Assembly: GCA_050486265.1 (NCBI GenBank) | Contig: JBJHCY010000003.1 | Coordinates: forward strand, 305,381-369,380 | DNA: 64,000 bases | Source: SLFH01 sp050486265 | Lineage (GTDB): Bacteria > Planctomycetota > Phycisphaerae > Phycisphaerales > UBA1924 | Direction: 5' to 3' | Position numbers and translations under genes: made by a program | Shown: piece after piece, positions 16,157 to 24,397 of the stretch | Position numbering within the stretch: position 1 is the first letter of the stretch | Layout: each line of letters starts with the position of its first letter | The notes under the pieces: model-generated | Databases searched by the model: none | What the model saw: only the letters and a program-made list of their open reading frames with translations | Told to the model about the DNA's origin: nothing

Positions 16157-17301
16157 ACCCGTTTCTCGCTCTGTTCGATTCGGCGAGAGCCGCGACCTTC
16201 CTCGCCCAGCAGGGGCCGGTCGCCCGCTTCATCTTCGGGCGCGACCCGCAGGAGGCGCAGTACTCCGCCGGCGTCGAAGGCCTGTTCATGTTCATCTTCT
16301 GGATCAGCACCTTTGTGTTCATCGGGCTGATGGCGCTGTCGTTCTATTGGGCCGTCAAGTACCGGCGCCGCCCCGGCGTGGCGCCCGCTCGCAGCCCGAG
16401 CCACAACACCGCTCTGGAGATCACCTGGACGATCATCCCCTCGATCGTCTTCATCTCGCTCTTCTTCGTCGGCTTCCGCGTCTACGCCACGCAAATGATC
16501 GCCCCGTCCGACGCGGTCCGCCTCGACCTCATCGGCTACCGCTGGGGTTGGAACCTCTACTACCCCGGGGGCGTCACCTCGACCGAGACCCTCCCAGCCG
16601 GCACGATCTCTGCGACCAGCGTCCCGGTCTTCATGTTCCCCGAAGACACGCCGATCCTGCTGGAGATGTCCAGCCAGGATGTCATCCACAGCTTCTGGGT
16701 GCCCGACTTCCGCTCGAAGATGGACCTCTTCCCCAACCGGAGCACCAGCTTCTGGTTCCGCACCAGCAGGCTCCAGCCCGGCGACATGGACAACCCGGAC
16801 CTGGGCTACCCCAACAAGGAACACATCCTCTACTGCGCCGAGTACTGCGGCGACCAGCACTCCCAGATGCTCGGGCTCATCCGCGTTGTTCCCCGCGATG
16901 TCTACGAAAACTTCCTGAGGAACCCCTGGCCCGAGGGCATCAGCCTCGTCGAGAAGGGCAAGCTCCTCCACAGCCTCCGCGGGTGCAACGCCTGCCACAG
17001 CCTCGACGGCTCGTCGGGCACCGGCCCGACCTGGCTGAACTGGTACGGCTACGAACACAACTACACCGACGGCTCGACCCATCTCGCCGACGCCGACTTC
17101 ACCCGCGAGTCCATCTACCACCCCGGACGCAAGATCCGATCCGGCTACCAGAATGTCATGAACACCTACCTCGGCCAGATCAACGAGGAAGAGATGCGGG
17201 CGCTGATCGCCTTCATGCGATCGATCAGCGACCAGGGCGGCGACCCGACCGCGGGGTTCCCAGAAGCAGAAACAGAAGAAGAGGAAACCGGCGGCAACTG
17301 A
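16153..17301 (+). CDS. Cytochrome c oxidase subunit II with fused cytochrome c domain
   Basis: A 382-residue subunit with two N-terminal helices (about 38-65 and 88-110), a CuA domain and a C-terminal cytochrome c domain, as in caa3 oxidases. The CuA ligands are in HSFWVPDF and CAEYCGDQHSQM. The heme c site is CNACH at about residue 279, with a methionine available in NVMNTYLG. The C-terminus ends in a very acidic tail. The fused cytochrome probably receives electrons from ActE. The ATG at 16153 overlaps the sco stop. Confidence 0.93.
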   Translation: MNPFLALFDSARAATFLAQQGPVARFIFGRDPQEAQYSAGVEGLFMFIFWISTFVFIGLMALSFYWAVKYRRRPGVAPARSPSHNTALEITWTIIPSIVFISLFFVGFRVYATQMIAPSDAVRLDLIGYRWGWNLYYPGGVTSTETLPAGTISATSVPVFMFPEDTPILLEMSSQDVIHSFWVPDFRSKMDLFPNRSTSFWFRTSRLQPGDMDNPDLGYPNKEHILYCAEYCGDQHSQMLGLIRVVPRDVYENFLRNPWPEGISLVEKGKLLHSLRGCNACHSLDGSSGTGPTWLNWYGYEHNYTDGSTHLADADFTRESIYHPGRKIRSGYQNVMNTYLGQINEEEMRALIAFMRSISDQGGDPTAGFPEAETEEEETGGN

Positions 17302-17379
17302 TTGCTGATGCGTCCGGCCCGGGCACGACAGGGCCGCGGGAGGGGAGCAAGGCACACCCAACGAGGGCGTGAACACACC

Positions 17380-19191
17380 ATGAGCACCATCGACACCCAC
17401 AGCGGAGGCGAGCACGCCCACCACCACGAGGGCAGCTACCTCACCCCCCACGGCGGCGCGTTGGCCACCATCTGGAACTGGGCCACCACGATCGATCACA
17501 AAAAAATCGGCGTGATGTACCTGTTCGCGGTCTTGTTTATGTTCTTCCTCGGAGGCGTCGCGGCGATGGGCGTCCGCGCCGAGCTCTGGGAGCCGACCCG
17601 CGTCGTCACGCAGGTCGTCGAGGGCGAGACGGTCACCAGCTACACCGGCCAGGTGCTCGTCAACCTTGCGCCGATCGTCCCGGGCGTCGAGTCCGAGGGC
17701 GGCGTCGCCGCCGGAATGAACATCTACAACCGCGCCTTCAGCCTCCACGGCATCATCATGACCTTCATGGTCATCGTGCCCTCGGTGCCGGCGTCCTTGG
17801 GCAACTTCTTCCTGCCCCTGATGCTCGGGGCCAAGGATGTGGCCTTCCCCAGACTGAACCTCTTGAGCTGGTACATCTATGTGTTCGGTTCGATCTTCGC
17901 CGTCGCGGCGGTGGTGATGGGGGGTGTAGACACGGGCTGGACCTTCTACACGCCCTATTCAACGATGACCGACGCGGACCATTTACGCGTGGTCTTCGTC
18001 ATCCTCGCGGCGTTCATATTGGGTTTCAGTTCGATCCTCACGGGCCTGAACTTCATCGTCACGGTGCACAAACTCAGGGCGCCGGGCATGGGCTGGTTCG
18101 ACATGCCCCTGTTCGTCTGGGCCATGTACGCCACCGCGATCATCCAGGTCCTGGCGACCCCGGTCATCGGCATCACCCTGCTCCTGCTGATCTTCGAGCG
18201 GGTCTTCCATGTCGGCATCTTCGACCCGCGCATGGGCGGCGACCCCGTCCTCTACCAGCACTTCTTCTGGTTCTACAGCCACCCCGTCGTCTATGTGATG
18301 ATCATCCCCGCCTTCGGCATCATCAACGAGATCATCCCCGTCCACGCCCGCAAGAAGCTCTTCGGCTACCGCGCGATGGCCTTCGCGACGCTCGGCATCG
18401 CCGCCGTCTCGTTCCTCGTCTGGGGCCACCACATGTTCACCGCGTCCGGTGAGCTGGCGGCGATGATCTTCAGCGCCCTGACCTTCCTTGTGGCGATCCC
18501 CACGGCGATCAAGGTCTTCAACTGGGTCGCCACCCTCTACAAGGGCTCGATCGCTTTCACCACCCCGATGCTCTACGCCCTGAGCTTCCTGTTCATGTTC
18601 ACCATCGGCGGCCTCACCGGCCTCCCCCTGGCCACCCTCGCCACCGACCTCCACCTCCACGACAGCTACTTCGTCGTCGCCCACTTCCACTATGTGATGA
18701 TGGGCGGCACGATCATCGCCTTCGTCGGGGGCATCCACCACTGGTGGCCGAAGATGTTCGGCAAGCTCTACAACGAGCGCTGGGCGATCGTCGGGTGCGT
18801 CCTGGTCTTCATCGGCTTCAACCTGACCTTCTTCACCCAGTTCATCCTCGGCACCCGCGGCATGCCGCGCCGGTACGCCAGCTACCCCGACGAGTTCCAA
18901 TTCCTCCACCAGCTCTCGACCATCGGATCGTGGATCCTTGGGATCGGTTTCCTGGTCCACCTCGGCGTCTTTGTCCACTCGCTCGTCGCCGGGCGCAAGG
19001 CCCCCGAGAACCCATGGGGCGGCCTGAGCCTCGAGTGGGAGACCGAGAGCCCCCCCATCGAGCACAACTTCCACCACGAGCCGATCATCAAGCACGGCCC
19101 ATACGACTACGACACGGTCCAGCCGCCGCACACCGATCCGGCCGAGTTCCCGATGCCCGAGCCGCTCCGCCCCGGCGAGCGCGTCCACTGA
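17380..19191 (+). CDS. Cytochrome c oxidase subunit I, A2 type
   Basis: A 603-residue heme-copper oxidase catalytic subunit with the usual twelve-helix core. The heme a and a3-CuB histidines are visible in FSLHGIIMTFM, WFYSHPVVYVM, VWGHHMF and HDSYFVVAHFHYVM. The helix VI motif reads YSHPVV instead of the GHPEV found in A1 enzymes, so proton entry should use the Tyr-Ser pair typical of A2 oxidases. I chose the ATG at 17380, which follows a CDS-free 78 nt after coxB. The N-terminus is rich in histidine (HAHHHEG). Confidence 0.94.
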   Translation: MSTIDTHSGGEHAHHHEGSYLTPHGGALATIWNWATTIDHKKIGVMYLFAVLFMFFLGGVAAMGVRAELWEPTRVVTQVVEGETVTSYTGQVLVNLAPIVPGVESEGGVAAGMNIYNRAFSLHGIIMTFMVIVPSVPASLGNFFLPLMLGAKDVAFPRLNLLSWYIYVFGSIFAVAAVVMGGVDTGWTFYTPYSTMTDADHLRVVFVILAAFILGFSSILTGLNFIVTVHKLRAPGMGWFDMPLFVWAMYATAIIQVLATPVIGITLLLLIFERVFHVGIFDPRMGGDPVLYQHFFWFYSHPVVYVMIIPAFGIINEIIPVHARKKLFGYRAMAFATLGIAAVSFLVWGHHMFTASGELAAMIFSALTFLVAIPTAIKVFNWVATLYKGSIAFTTPMLYALSFLFMFTIGGLTGLPLATLATDLHLHDSYFVVAHFHYVMMGGTIIAFVGGIHHWWPKMFGKLYNERWAIVGCVLVFIGFNLTFFTQFILGTRGMPRRYASYPDEFQFLHQLSTIGSWILGIGFLVHLGVFVHSLVAGRKAPENPWGGLSLEWETESPPIEHNFHHEPIIKHGPYDYDTVQPPHTDPAEFPMPEPLRPGERVH

Positions 19192-19299
19192 CCCGCCTCC
19201 CCGCCCGGGCTTCGCAGCCCGGACAGGGGCTTTGAAAACCAGCCGGGACCAGCGCCCGGCCGATTTGAGCCTGACCCTGCCTCACCCGGAGGGGGCCCG

Positions 19300-20007
19300 A
19301 TGACCTCGATCGAGACCGGCGGCAACCCGCCGCAGCACAACCAGCCCCCGTCGCTCTCTGCCGAGCCGAGGTGGAAGCGCCAGCCGTTCGCCAACCACTG
19401 GCGGAGCCACGCCGAAGACTTCGACGCGTGCAAGATCGGCATGTGGCTGTTCCTGACGACGGAGGTGCTGCTGTTCGCGGGGCTCTTCGTCGCCTACGCC
19501 GTCTTCAGGATGTGGTACCCCGACGCGTTCGCCGCCGGGTCGCACCACCTCGATGTGCACTGGGGCGCGTTGAACACGGTGATCCTGCTGATCTCCTCGT
19601 TCACCGTCGCCGCCAGCATCCGCAACGCCCAGCTCAACCAGCAGGGCCTGCTGAAGATCAACCTGAGCATCACGCTGCTCTGCGCGCTGCTCTTCATGGT
19701 CATCAAGTTCACCTTCGAGTACGCGCCCAAGTGGGCCGAGGGCAAGCGTCCGGGCGTCTGGTTCAGCTACCCGTTCGCCTCCGAGCCCAACGAGCACATC
19801 TGGTGGAGCCTCTACTACTCCGCGACGGGCATCCACGCGCTCCATGTGCTCATCGGCGCCGCGGTGCTGTTTATCATTCTTCTCAAATCGTTCAAGGGCT
19901 GGTACGGGCCCAAGCACTACACCGGCATCGAGGTCGCCGGCCTCTACTGGCACCTTGTCGATGTGATCTGGATCTTCCTCTTCCCCCTCCTCTACCTCAT
20001 CCACTGA
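19300..20007 (+). CDS. Cytochrome c oxidase subunit III
   Basis: A 235-residue protein with five predicted helices after a hydrophilic N-terminus of about 45 residues. ACKIGMWLFLTTEVLLFAGL and GIHALHVLIGA, followed by GLYWHLVDVIWIFLFPLLYL, are the conserved segments of CoxC. The helix count is that of the short form found in caa3 enzymes. It lies 108 nt after coxA. Confidence 0.94.
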   Translation: MTSIETGGNPPQHNQPPSLSAEPRWKRQPFANHWRSHAEDFDACKIGMWLFLTTEVLLFAGLFVAYAVFRMWYPDAFAAGSHHLDVHWGALNTVILLISSFTVAASIRNAQLNQQGLLKINLSITLLCALLFMVIKFTFEYAPKWAEGKRPGVWFSYPFASEPNEHIWWSLYYSATGIHALHVLIGAAVLFIILLKSFKGWYGPKHYTGIEVAGLYWHLVDVIWIFLFPLLYLIH

Positions 20008-20041
20008 ACCCGAACGCCAGCAGCCACAGGAACCACCAGCC

Positions 20042-20818
20042 ATGGCCGACCAGCAGCACACAGGCCCAGCAGGAAGCCCCACCTCCGACAAGGAAAGGTT
20101 GGGGTTCGACCCGACCGACCCGCACGGCTTCCACGAGGGCGAAGAGCACGGGCACCACATCCTCTCGATGCGGATGCTCGTCACCATCCTCGCCCTGCTC
20201 CTGCTCCTGACGGGCCTGACCGTCGGCTCGGCCCAGGCCGAGATCATCATCGCCGAAGAGCTGGGGATCACCATCCCCCAGTGGGTGAATGTCGCGATCG
20301 CGATGACGATCGCCACGGTCAAGGCGATCCTCGTCGTCGCCTTCTTCATGCAGCTCTACTACGACACCAAGCTGAACACGATGATCCTGCTCTTCTGCCT
20401 GCTGACTTTCGGCCTCTTCATCGGCTTCACCTCGATCGACATGGGCAACCGCGACCGCATCTACACATGGAAAGAGGGGCAGCACACCCCCGGCGGCACC
20501 GGGGGCCTCGGCCTGGAACGCTCCGCTTTCGACCAGGACGGCAACCCGCGATACACCGCAGTCCTCGGGCCCGACGGCGAGGACACAGGCAGACGCAGGC
20601 GCGCCCGCGAGGAGGTCGCAGACGCGATCACCGAGTTCTCCTCCGACCCCGAGATCGCCCGCTCACGCCTCGGACCGGAGGTCTTCGAACGCCTCCAACG
20701 CTACCACGAACGCAAGAAGGCCGATCGCCCCGCGCCGAGCTCCAACCGAATCACAGACCTCTCCTCGCCGAGGCTCTTCGCCCCGCCCGACGATGAAGAG
20801 GGCGAGAACAATAACTGA
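20042..20818 (+). CDS. Cytochrome c oxidase subunit IV with long charged tail
   Basis: A 258-residue protein. Residues about 40-135 hold three helices and match the small prokaryotic oxidase subunit IV (CoxD/CyoD type; TVKAILVVAFFMQLYYDTKL is diagnostic). The usual length is near 110. The rest is a hydrophilic extension of about 120 residues rich in Arg, Glu and Pro with no recognisable domain. Subunit IV helps assembly of the oxidase. The role of the extension is unknown. Confidence 0.87.
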   Translation: MADQQHTGPAGSPTSDKERLGFDPTDPHGFHEGEEHGHHILSMRMLVTILALLLLLTGLTVGSAQAEIIIAEELGITIPQWVNVAIAMTIATVKAILVVAFFMQLYYDTKLNTMILLFCLLTFGLFIGFTSIDMGNRDRIYTWKEGQHTPGGTGGLGLERSAFDQDGNPRYTAVLGPDGEDTGRRRRAREEVADAITEFSSDPEIARSRLGPEVFERLQRYHERKKADRPAPSSNRITDLSSPRLFAPPDDEEGENNN

Positions 20819-20876
20819 CCGGCGGCCGAGCCGGCCGCAACGACGGCGTCGGGGGGGATCCGTCCCGGCGACCACC

Positions 20877-21710
20877 ATGCACCGAAGAAGACTCATCCCT
20901 CTCTCGATCGCCGCCGCGGCTCTGGTCGTTTTCGTTCTCTCCGGCTTCTCGCTCTTCCGCGAGATCGACCGATACAACACCGAGCAGCCGCCGCAGATCT
21001 TCTACACCTTCGTGCTCAATGTCCCCGCGTTCGAGTACGCGGGCAAGCGGGTCGAGATCTCCGGCGACAACATCCGCGAGGACGGGACCGGAGAGGTCGT
21101 CGTCACCTACGCCGAAGAGACCCTCAGCCTGCCCGTCACCATCCCCGCCCGCGTCACGCTTCCCAACCTCGAGCGATACCGCGACTGGCTCATCTTCGTG
21201 CTCTGGCGGGAGAACGAAGGCTTCGATCCCGAAGAGACGCGACGCTACATGGACGCCGGCCTGATCGAGGGCAACCTCGTCGCCGTGCGCAAGGTGCAAA
21301 GACCCGGGACCGATCCGGAGAGCTTCGGCGAGGTCTTCCGCAGCGACTGGTCGTTCGACTTTTTCACCTTCAACCCCGAGGGCGGGTTCGAGCACGAACG
21401 CCTCGTTTTTCCCGAGTCCGAGCGGGCCTTCCGGCGTCGCGTGCAGCGGGCCGAGCGCGACGGTGCGCCGCGGCCCGAGCGGCGCCGCAACGAGCTCCAG
21501 CCCAACACATGGCAGTACGCGACCGCGATGCACCTCATGGGCGGCAAGCCCCCCAGCGCCGAGTTCACGCGGGGCCAACTCGTCGAGGCCCGACTCCCCC
21601 TCGCGCTGGCCGGGACAAGCTGCATCGTCTTTCTGATCGCCCTCGGCTTCGGCCTGGCGCCGAAGCGCTCCGACCACTGGCCGGGCAAGGGCGACAAAGA
21701 AAGCGCCTGA
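20877..21710 (+). CDS. Bitopic membrane protein ending the act-cox cluster, unknown
   Basis: A 277-residue protein with one helix at each end (about 7-29 and 250-272) around a soluble domain of about 210 residues, probably periplasmic. ATG at 20877 is preferred because MHRRR followed by a hydrophobic stretch gives a clear membrane anchor. The soluble domain has no cysteine and no heme or copper motif; it contains YRDWLIFVLWRENEGFDPEE. It is the last gene of the cluster and could help assemble or regulate the oxidase, which is inference from position only. Confidence 0.75.
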   Translation: MHRRRLIPLSIAAAALVVFVLSGFSLFREIDRYNTEQPPQIFYTFVLNVPAFEYAGKRVEISGDNIREDGTGEVVVTYAEETLSLPVTIPARVTLPNLERYRDWLIFVLWRENEGFDPEETRRYMDAGLIEGNLVAVRKVQRPGTDPESFGEVFRSDWSFDFFTFNPEGGFEHERLVFPESERAFRRRVQRAERDGAPRPERRRNELQPNTWQYATAMHLMGGKPPSAEFTRGQLVEARLPLALAGTSCIVFLIALGFGLAPKRSDHWPGKGDKESA

Positions 21711-21735
21711 CGCGCGTTCTCTCTTCACGCCCCAC

Positions 21736-21764
21736 CAAAAAAACCGCCGCCCGGAGGCGGCGGT
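21736..21764 (-). terminator. Terminator of the OmpA/Pal gene
   Basis: On the minus strand ACCGCCGCC, a four-base loop and GGCGGCGGT form a perfect 9-bp stem followed by seven T (21737-21743 read as A on plus). It follows the stop of the minus-strand gene at 21792. Confidence 0.92.
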
Positions 21765-21791
21765 CGGTGATCGTGCTGATCGGGCTGTTGA

Positions 21792-22691
21792 TTACTTGAC
21801 GATGTCCGCGTCGTCGCGGGTCTGCGTCGGCTGCTGACGAGTCGGCTCGGTGCGCCGTTCGGGGGTCGCCAGCGTGGGCGCGGCCGAGGGGCCCGAGAAG
21901 CCGCCGCGGGTCAGGTAGATCTCGACGCGCCGGTTCTGCACCGTGCCGCCGGAGGGATTGTTGCGGACGATCGGGCGGTGCTCGCCCCAGCCGCTGGCGC
22001 GCATCTTGTCGGCCTGCACGCCGGCGGAGCGGAGCTCGTTGCGGACGGAGATCGCGCGGTGCACCGAAAGGTGCATGTTGGTGGGATGACGCTCGCGGGT
22101 GGCGGGATTGCCGATCGGCACATTGTCGGTGTGCCCGACGATGTCGACATCGTACTGAGCGCCCGCGCCCTTGAGCACTTCGGCGAGCTGGCGGATCGAA
22201 CGCTTGGCCTGGTCGCTCAGCGCGTCCGAGCCGGAGCCGAAGGTCAGGTCGCTGGCGAAGCGCAGCATCCCGCGATCGGCGTCGTAGGTGATCAGGTTCG
22301 GGTAGCGGGCGGCGAGGTCAGCCAGCGCCCGGTCGGTGACCGGGTCGAGGCGCGTGCCGTCCATCTCGTTGACCATCCGCTGGAAGTCCGACAACGCGCG
22401 GTCGCGCTCGGAGACGAGACCCTTGAGACGGTCGATCTCCTGCTGCTGGGCCTGCATCGCCGCGTACGCGTCGCCCTCGGCGCCGTCGCGTGCGGCGAGT
22501 GTGCTGCGGCAGGATTCGAGCTCCTGCTGAAGCCGCAGGTTCTGTTCCTGCAGCGTTCTGTTGGTTTGACGCAGGTTGTCGTAGCTGCCCTGCGTGGCGC
22601 ACCCGCCGAGCCCCATGCCGAGGCCGGAGAGCGCGATGACCGCCAGCGACAGCCGCCGGCGACGATGGTGACTGGACGGGGCTCTGCGCAT
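21792..22691 (-). CDS. OmpA/Pal-type peptidoglycan-binding lipoprotein
   Basis: A 299-residue lipoprotein with lipobox GLGGC (Cys31). Residues about 35-115 form a predicted coiled coil (LRQTNRTLQEQNLRLQQELE). The C-terminal OmpA domain (about 140-275) has DLTFGSGSDALSDQA, VGHTDNVPIG and NRRVEIYL, including the Asp and Arg that hold peptidoglycan. It would tether the outer membrane to the wall, which fits an organism with both. A strong ribosome site (AAAAAGGAG) precedes the ATG. The tail after the domain is rich in Thr, Pro and Gln. Confidence 0.92.
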   Translation of the reverse strand: MRRAPSSHHRRRRLSLAVIALSGLGMGLGGCATQGSYDNLRQTNRTLQEQNLRLQQELESCRSTLAARDGAEGDAYAAMQAQQQEIDRLKGLVSERDRALSDFQRMVNEMDGTRLDPVTDRALADLAARYPNLITYDADRGMLRFASDLTFGSGSDALSDQAKRSIRQLAEVLKGAGAQYDVDIVGHTDNVPIGNPATRERHPTNMHLSVHRAISVRNELRSAGVQADKMRASGWGEHRPIVRNNPSGGTVQNRRVEIYLTRGGFSGPSAAPTLATPERRTEPTRQQPTQTRDDADIVK

Positions 22692-22885
22692 GCGAATACT
22701 CCTTTTTCCGCGCCGCTTTCGGCGGCCGGTCCGGCCCGCGGGGCGTGGCTCCGCCGCACCCGGTCAATGATTCCTTCCGGCCGACACCGGCCCTGCTTGT
22801 CCGAGCATAGCCCGCCAGAGACGCCGCGCCGACCACAATCACCATCATCCGTCAAGCGTCGCTCACGCGCACCCGCAGAGACACC

Positions 22886-24310
22886 GTGCCCACCAGCAAT
22901 CCACAGCAAACGACAGCATTTCCGGATCCCCTCGATCAGGCGGTGTCGGTTGCGGCCAAGGCCCCGGTCATCCTCCGCCTCGACGGCGCGGGCGTGCTCG
23001 ATCCCGCAGGCGTCGCCCTCGAGCCCGGCTCCCTCGTTGTCCAGCTCTCGCCGGCGGGGTCGACGCCGACCTACTCCATCCGCGTGCTCGCCTGCGACCG
23101 GCCGGGCGCAATCGACAAGGCCTCCGCCTTCGCCGGGGCGACCCGCATCCCCCTGCCCGGCACAGTCCTCATCCCCGGCCTGATCAACGCCCACACCCAC
23201 CTGGATCTTTCCGGCGTCGGTCCGAGGCCCTTCGACCCGGCCCGCCCCTTCGCCGAGTGGCTCTCGATGGTCGTCCGCGAGCGGCCCAGATCCGAGCCCG
23301 ACATCGCCGCGGCGGTCAATCTCGGCGTCGACCTCCTCCGCCGGGGCGGGGTCGTCGCGGTGGGGGACATCGCCGGCGCCCTCGGCCCGAAGCCCACCGC
23401 CGTCCCGTGGAAGACCATCGCCGCGACCACCATGCGGGGCGTCAGCTTCGTCGAGAGCTTCGGCATGGGCCCGGGTCGGGCCGCCGCCGCGGCGAGCGTC
23501 CGGTCGCTCCTAGAGGCCAACCCCGAGGGGCTGTCCCCAGACGCAGCTGTCCGCCTCGGCCTCTCGCCCCACGCCCCGGTTTCGGTCGACCGACGGGTCT
23601 ATGCCGAACTGGCGGCCCTCGCCGTCGAATTCGGCCTGCCCCTGTGCACCCACCTGTCTGAGTCGCCCGACGAACACCTGTTCATCGAGCGGGGCGAGGG
23701 CCCGGTCCGGGCGTTCCTCGAATCGATGCGGCTATGGGACGATCAAGGGCCCGACGGCGTCGGCGATGGGCGGACGCCGATCGGACACATGACCGAACTC
23801 CTCCGCTCCGGCCCGACCATCGCGGTGCATGTCAACGACGCTTCGGATCGGGATATCGAGATCCTCGCCGAAACGGGCACGCCGGTGATCTACTGCCCCC
23901 GTGCTTCTTCGTATTTCGGCTTCGACCGCTCGCTCGGCCCGCACCGCTACCGCGAGATGCGCCGCGCGGGGGTCCGCGTCGCGGTCGGGACGGATTCGAT
24001 CATCAACCTGCCCGAGGCGTGCGTACAACCCGGGGGCCGCGGCCTCTCTACACTCGACGACCTCCGCCTCCTCTATCAACGCGGCGACTTCGGCCCATCC
24101 AACGACGAACTGGCCGACTTGCTCTCGCTGGCGACCACCCAGGGCGCGCAAGTGCTTGGGCTGGAACCAGCGAGGTTCACCCTGGGCGAAGGCTCGAACC
24201 CGCTGGGGATCGTCGGCGTCGAGGCGGGGGAAAACCGGACCGACGGATCGGCGTTGCAACGCGTGTTTTCCGTCGATTCGCCCGTCCGATTGCTGCTGAA
24301 CGGGAAATAA
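22886..24310 (+). CDS. Amidohydrolase family protein
   Basis: A 474-residue metal-dependent hydrolase of the deaminase/chlorohydrolase branch. Metal ligands appear in NAHTHLD, the histidine of LCTHLSESPDEH and the aspartate of VAVGTDSI; a further His lies in GLSPHAPVS. The family covers S-adenosylhomocysteine, guanine and aminodeoxyfutalosine deaminases; I cannot decide the substrate. The start is a GTG at 22886, the first start codon of the frame. It reads divergently from the Pal gene and 87 nt before resB. Confidence 0.85.
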   Translation: MPTSNPQQTTAFPDPLDQAVSVAAKAPVILRLDGAGVLDPAGVALEPGSLVVQLSPAGSTPTYSIRVLACDRPGAIDKASAFAGATRIPLPGTVLIPGLINAHTHLDLSGVGPRPFDPARPFAEWLSMVVRERPRSEPDIAAAVNLGVDLLRRGGVVAVGDIAGALGPKPTAVPWKTIAATTMRGVSFVESFGMGPGRAAAAASVRSLLEANPEGLSPDAAVRLGLSPHAPVSVDRRVYAELAALAVEFGLPLCTHLSESPDEHLFIERGEGPVRAFLESMRLWDDQGPDGVGDGRTPIGHMTELLRSGPTIAVHVNDASDRDIEILAETGTPVIYCPRASSYFGFDRSLGPHRYREMRRAGVRVAVGTDSIINLPEACVQPGGRGLSTLDDLRLLYQRGDFGPSNDELADLLSLATTQGAQVLGLEPARFTLGEGSNPLGIVGVEAGENRTDGSALQRVFSVDSPVRLLLNGK

Positions 24311-24397
24311 TCCGTGTCAGCCGAAACTTCATGCGATCCCCCGCACGCCCGGCCCCGGCCTGCGCGAGCGCCCCCGATCCAGCGTACGAGGACCCGA

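Noticed and set aside
19205..19222. Hairpin after coxA (CCGGGCT, TCGC loop, AGCCCGG)
   Set aside because: Perfect 7-bp stem but no T run, and coxC follows in the same operon. Perhaps an RNA processing or stability element; not called a terminator.
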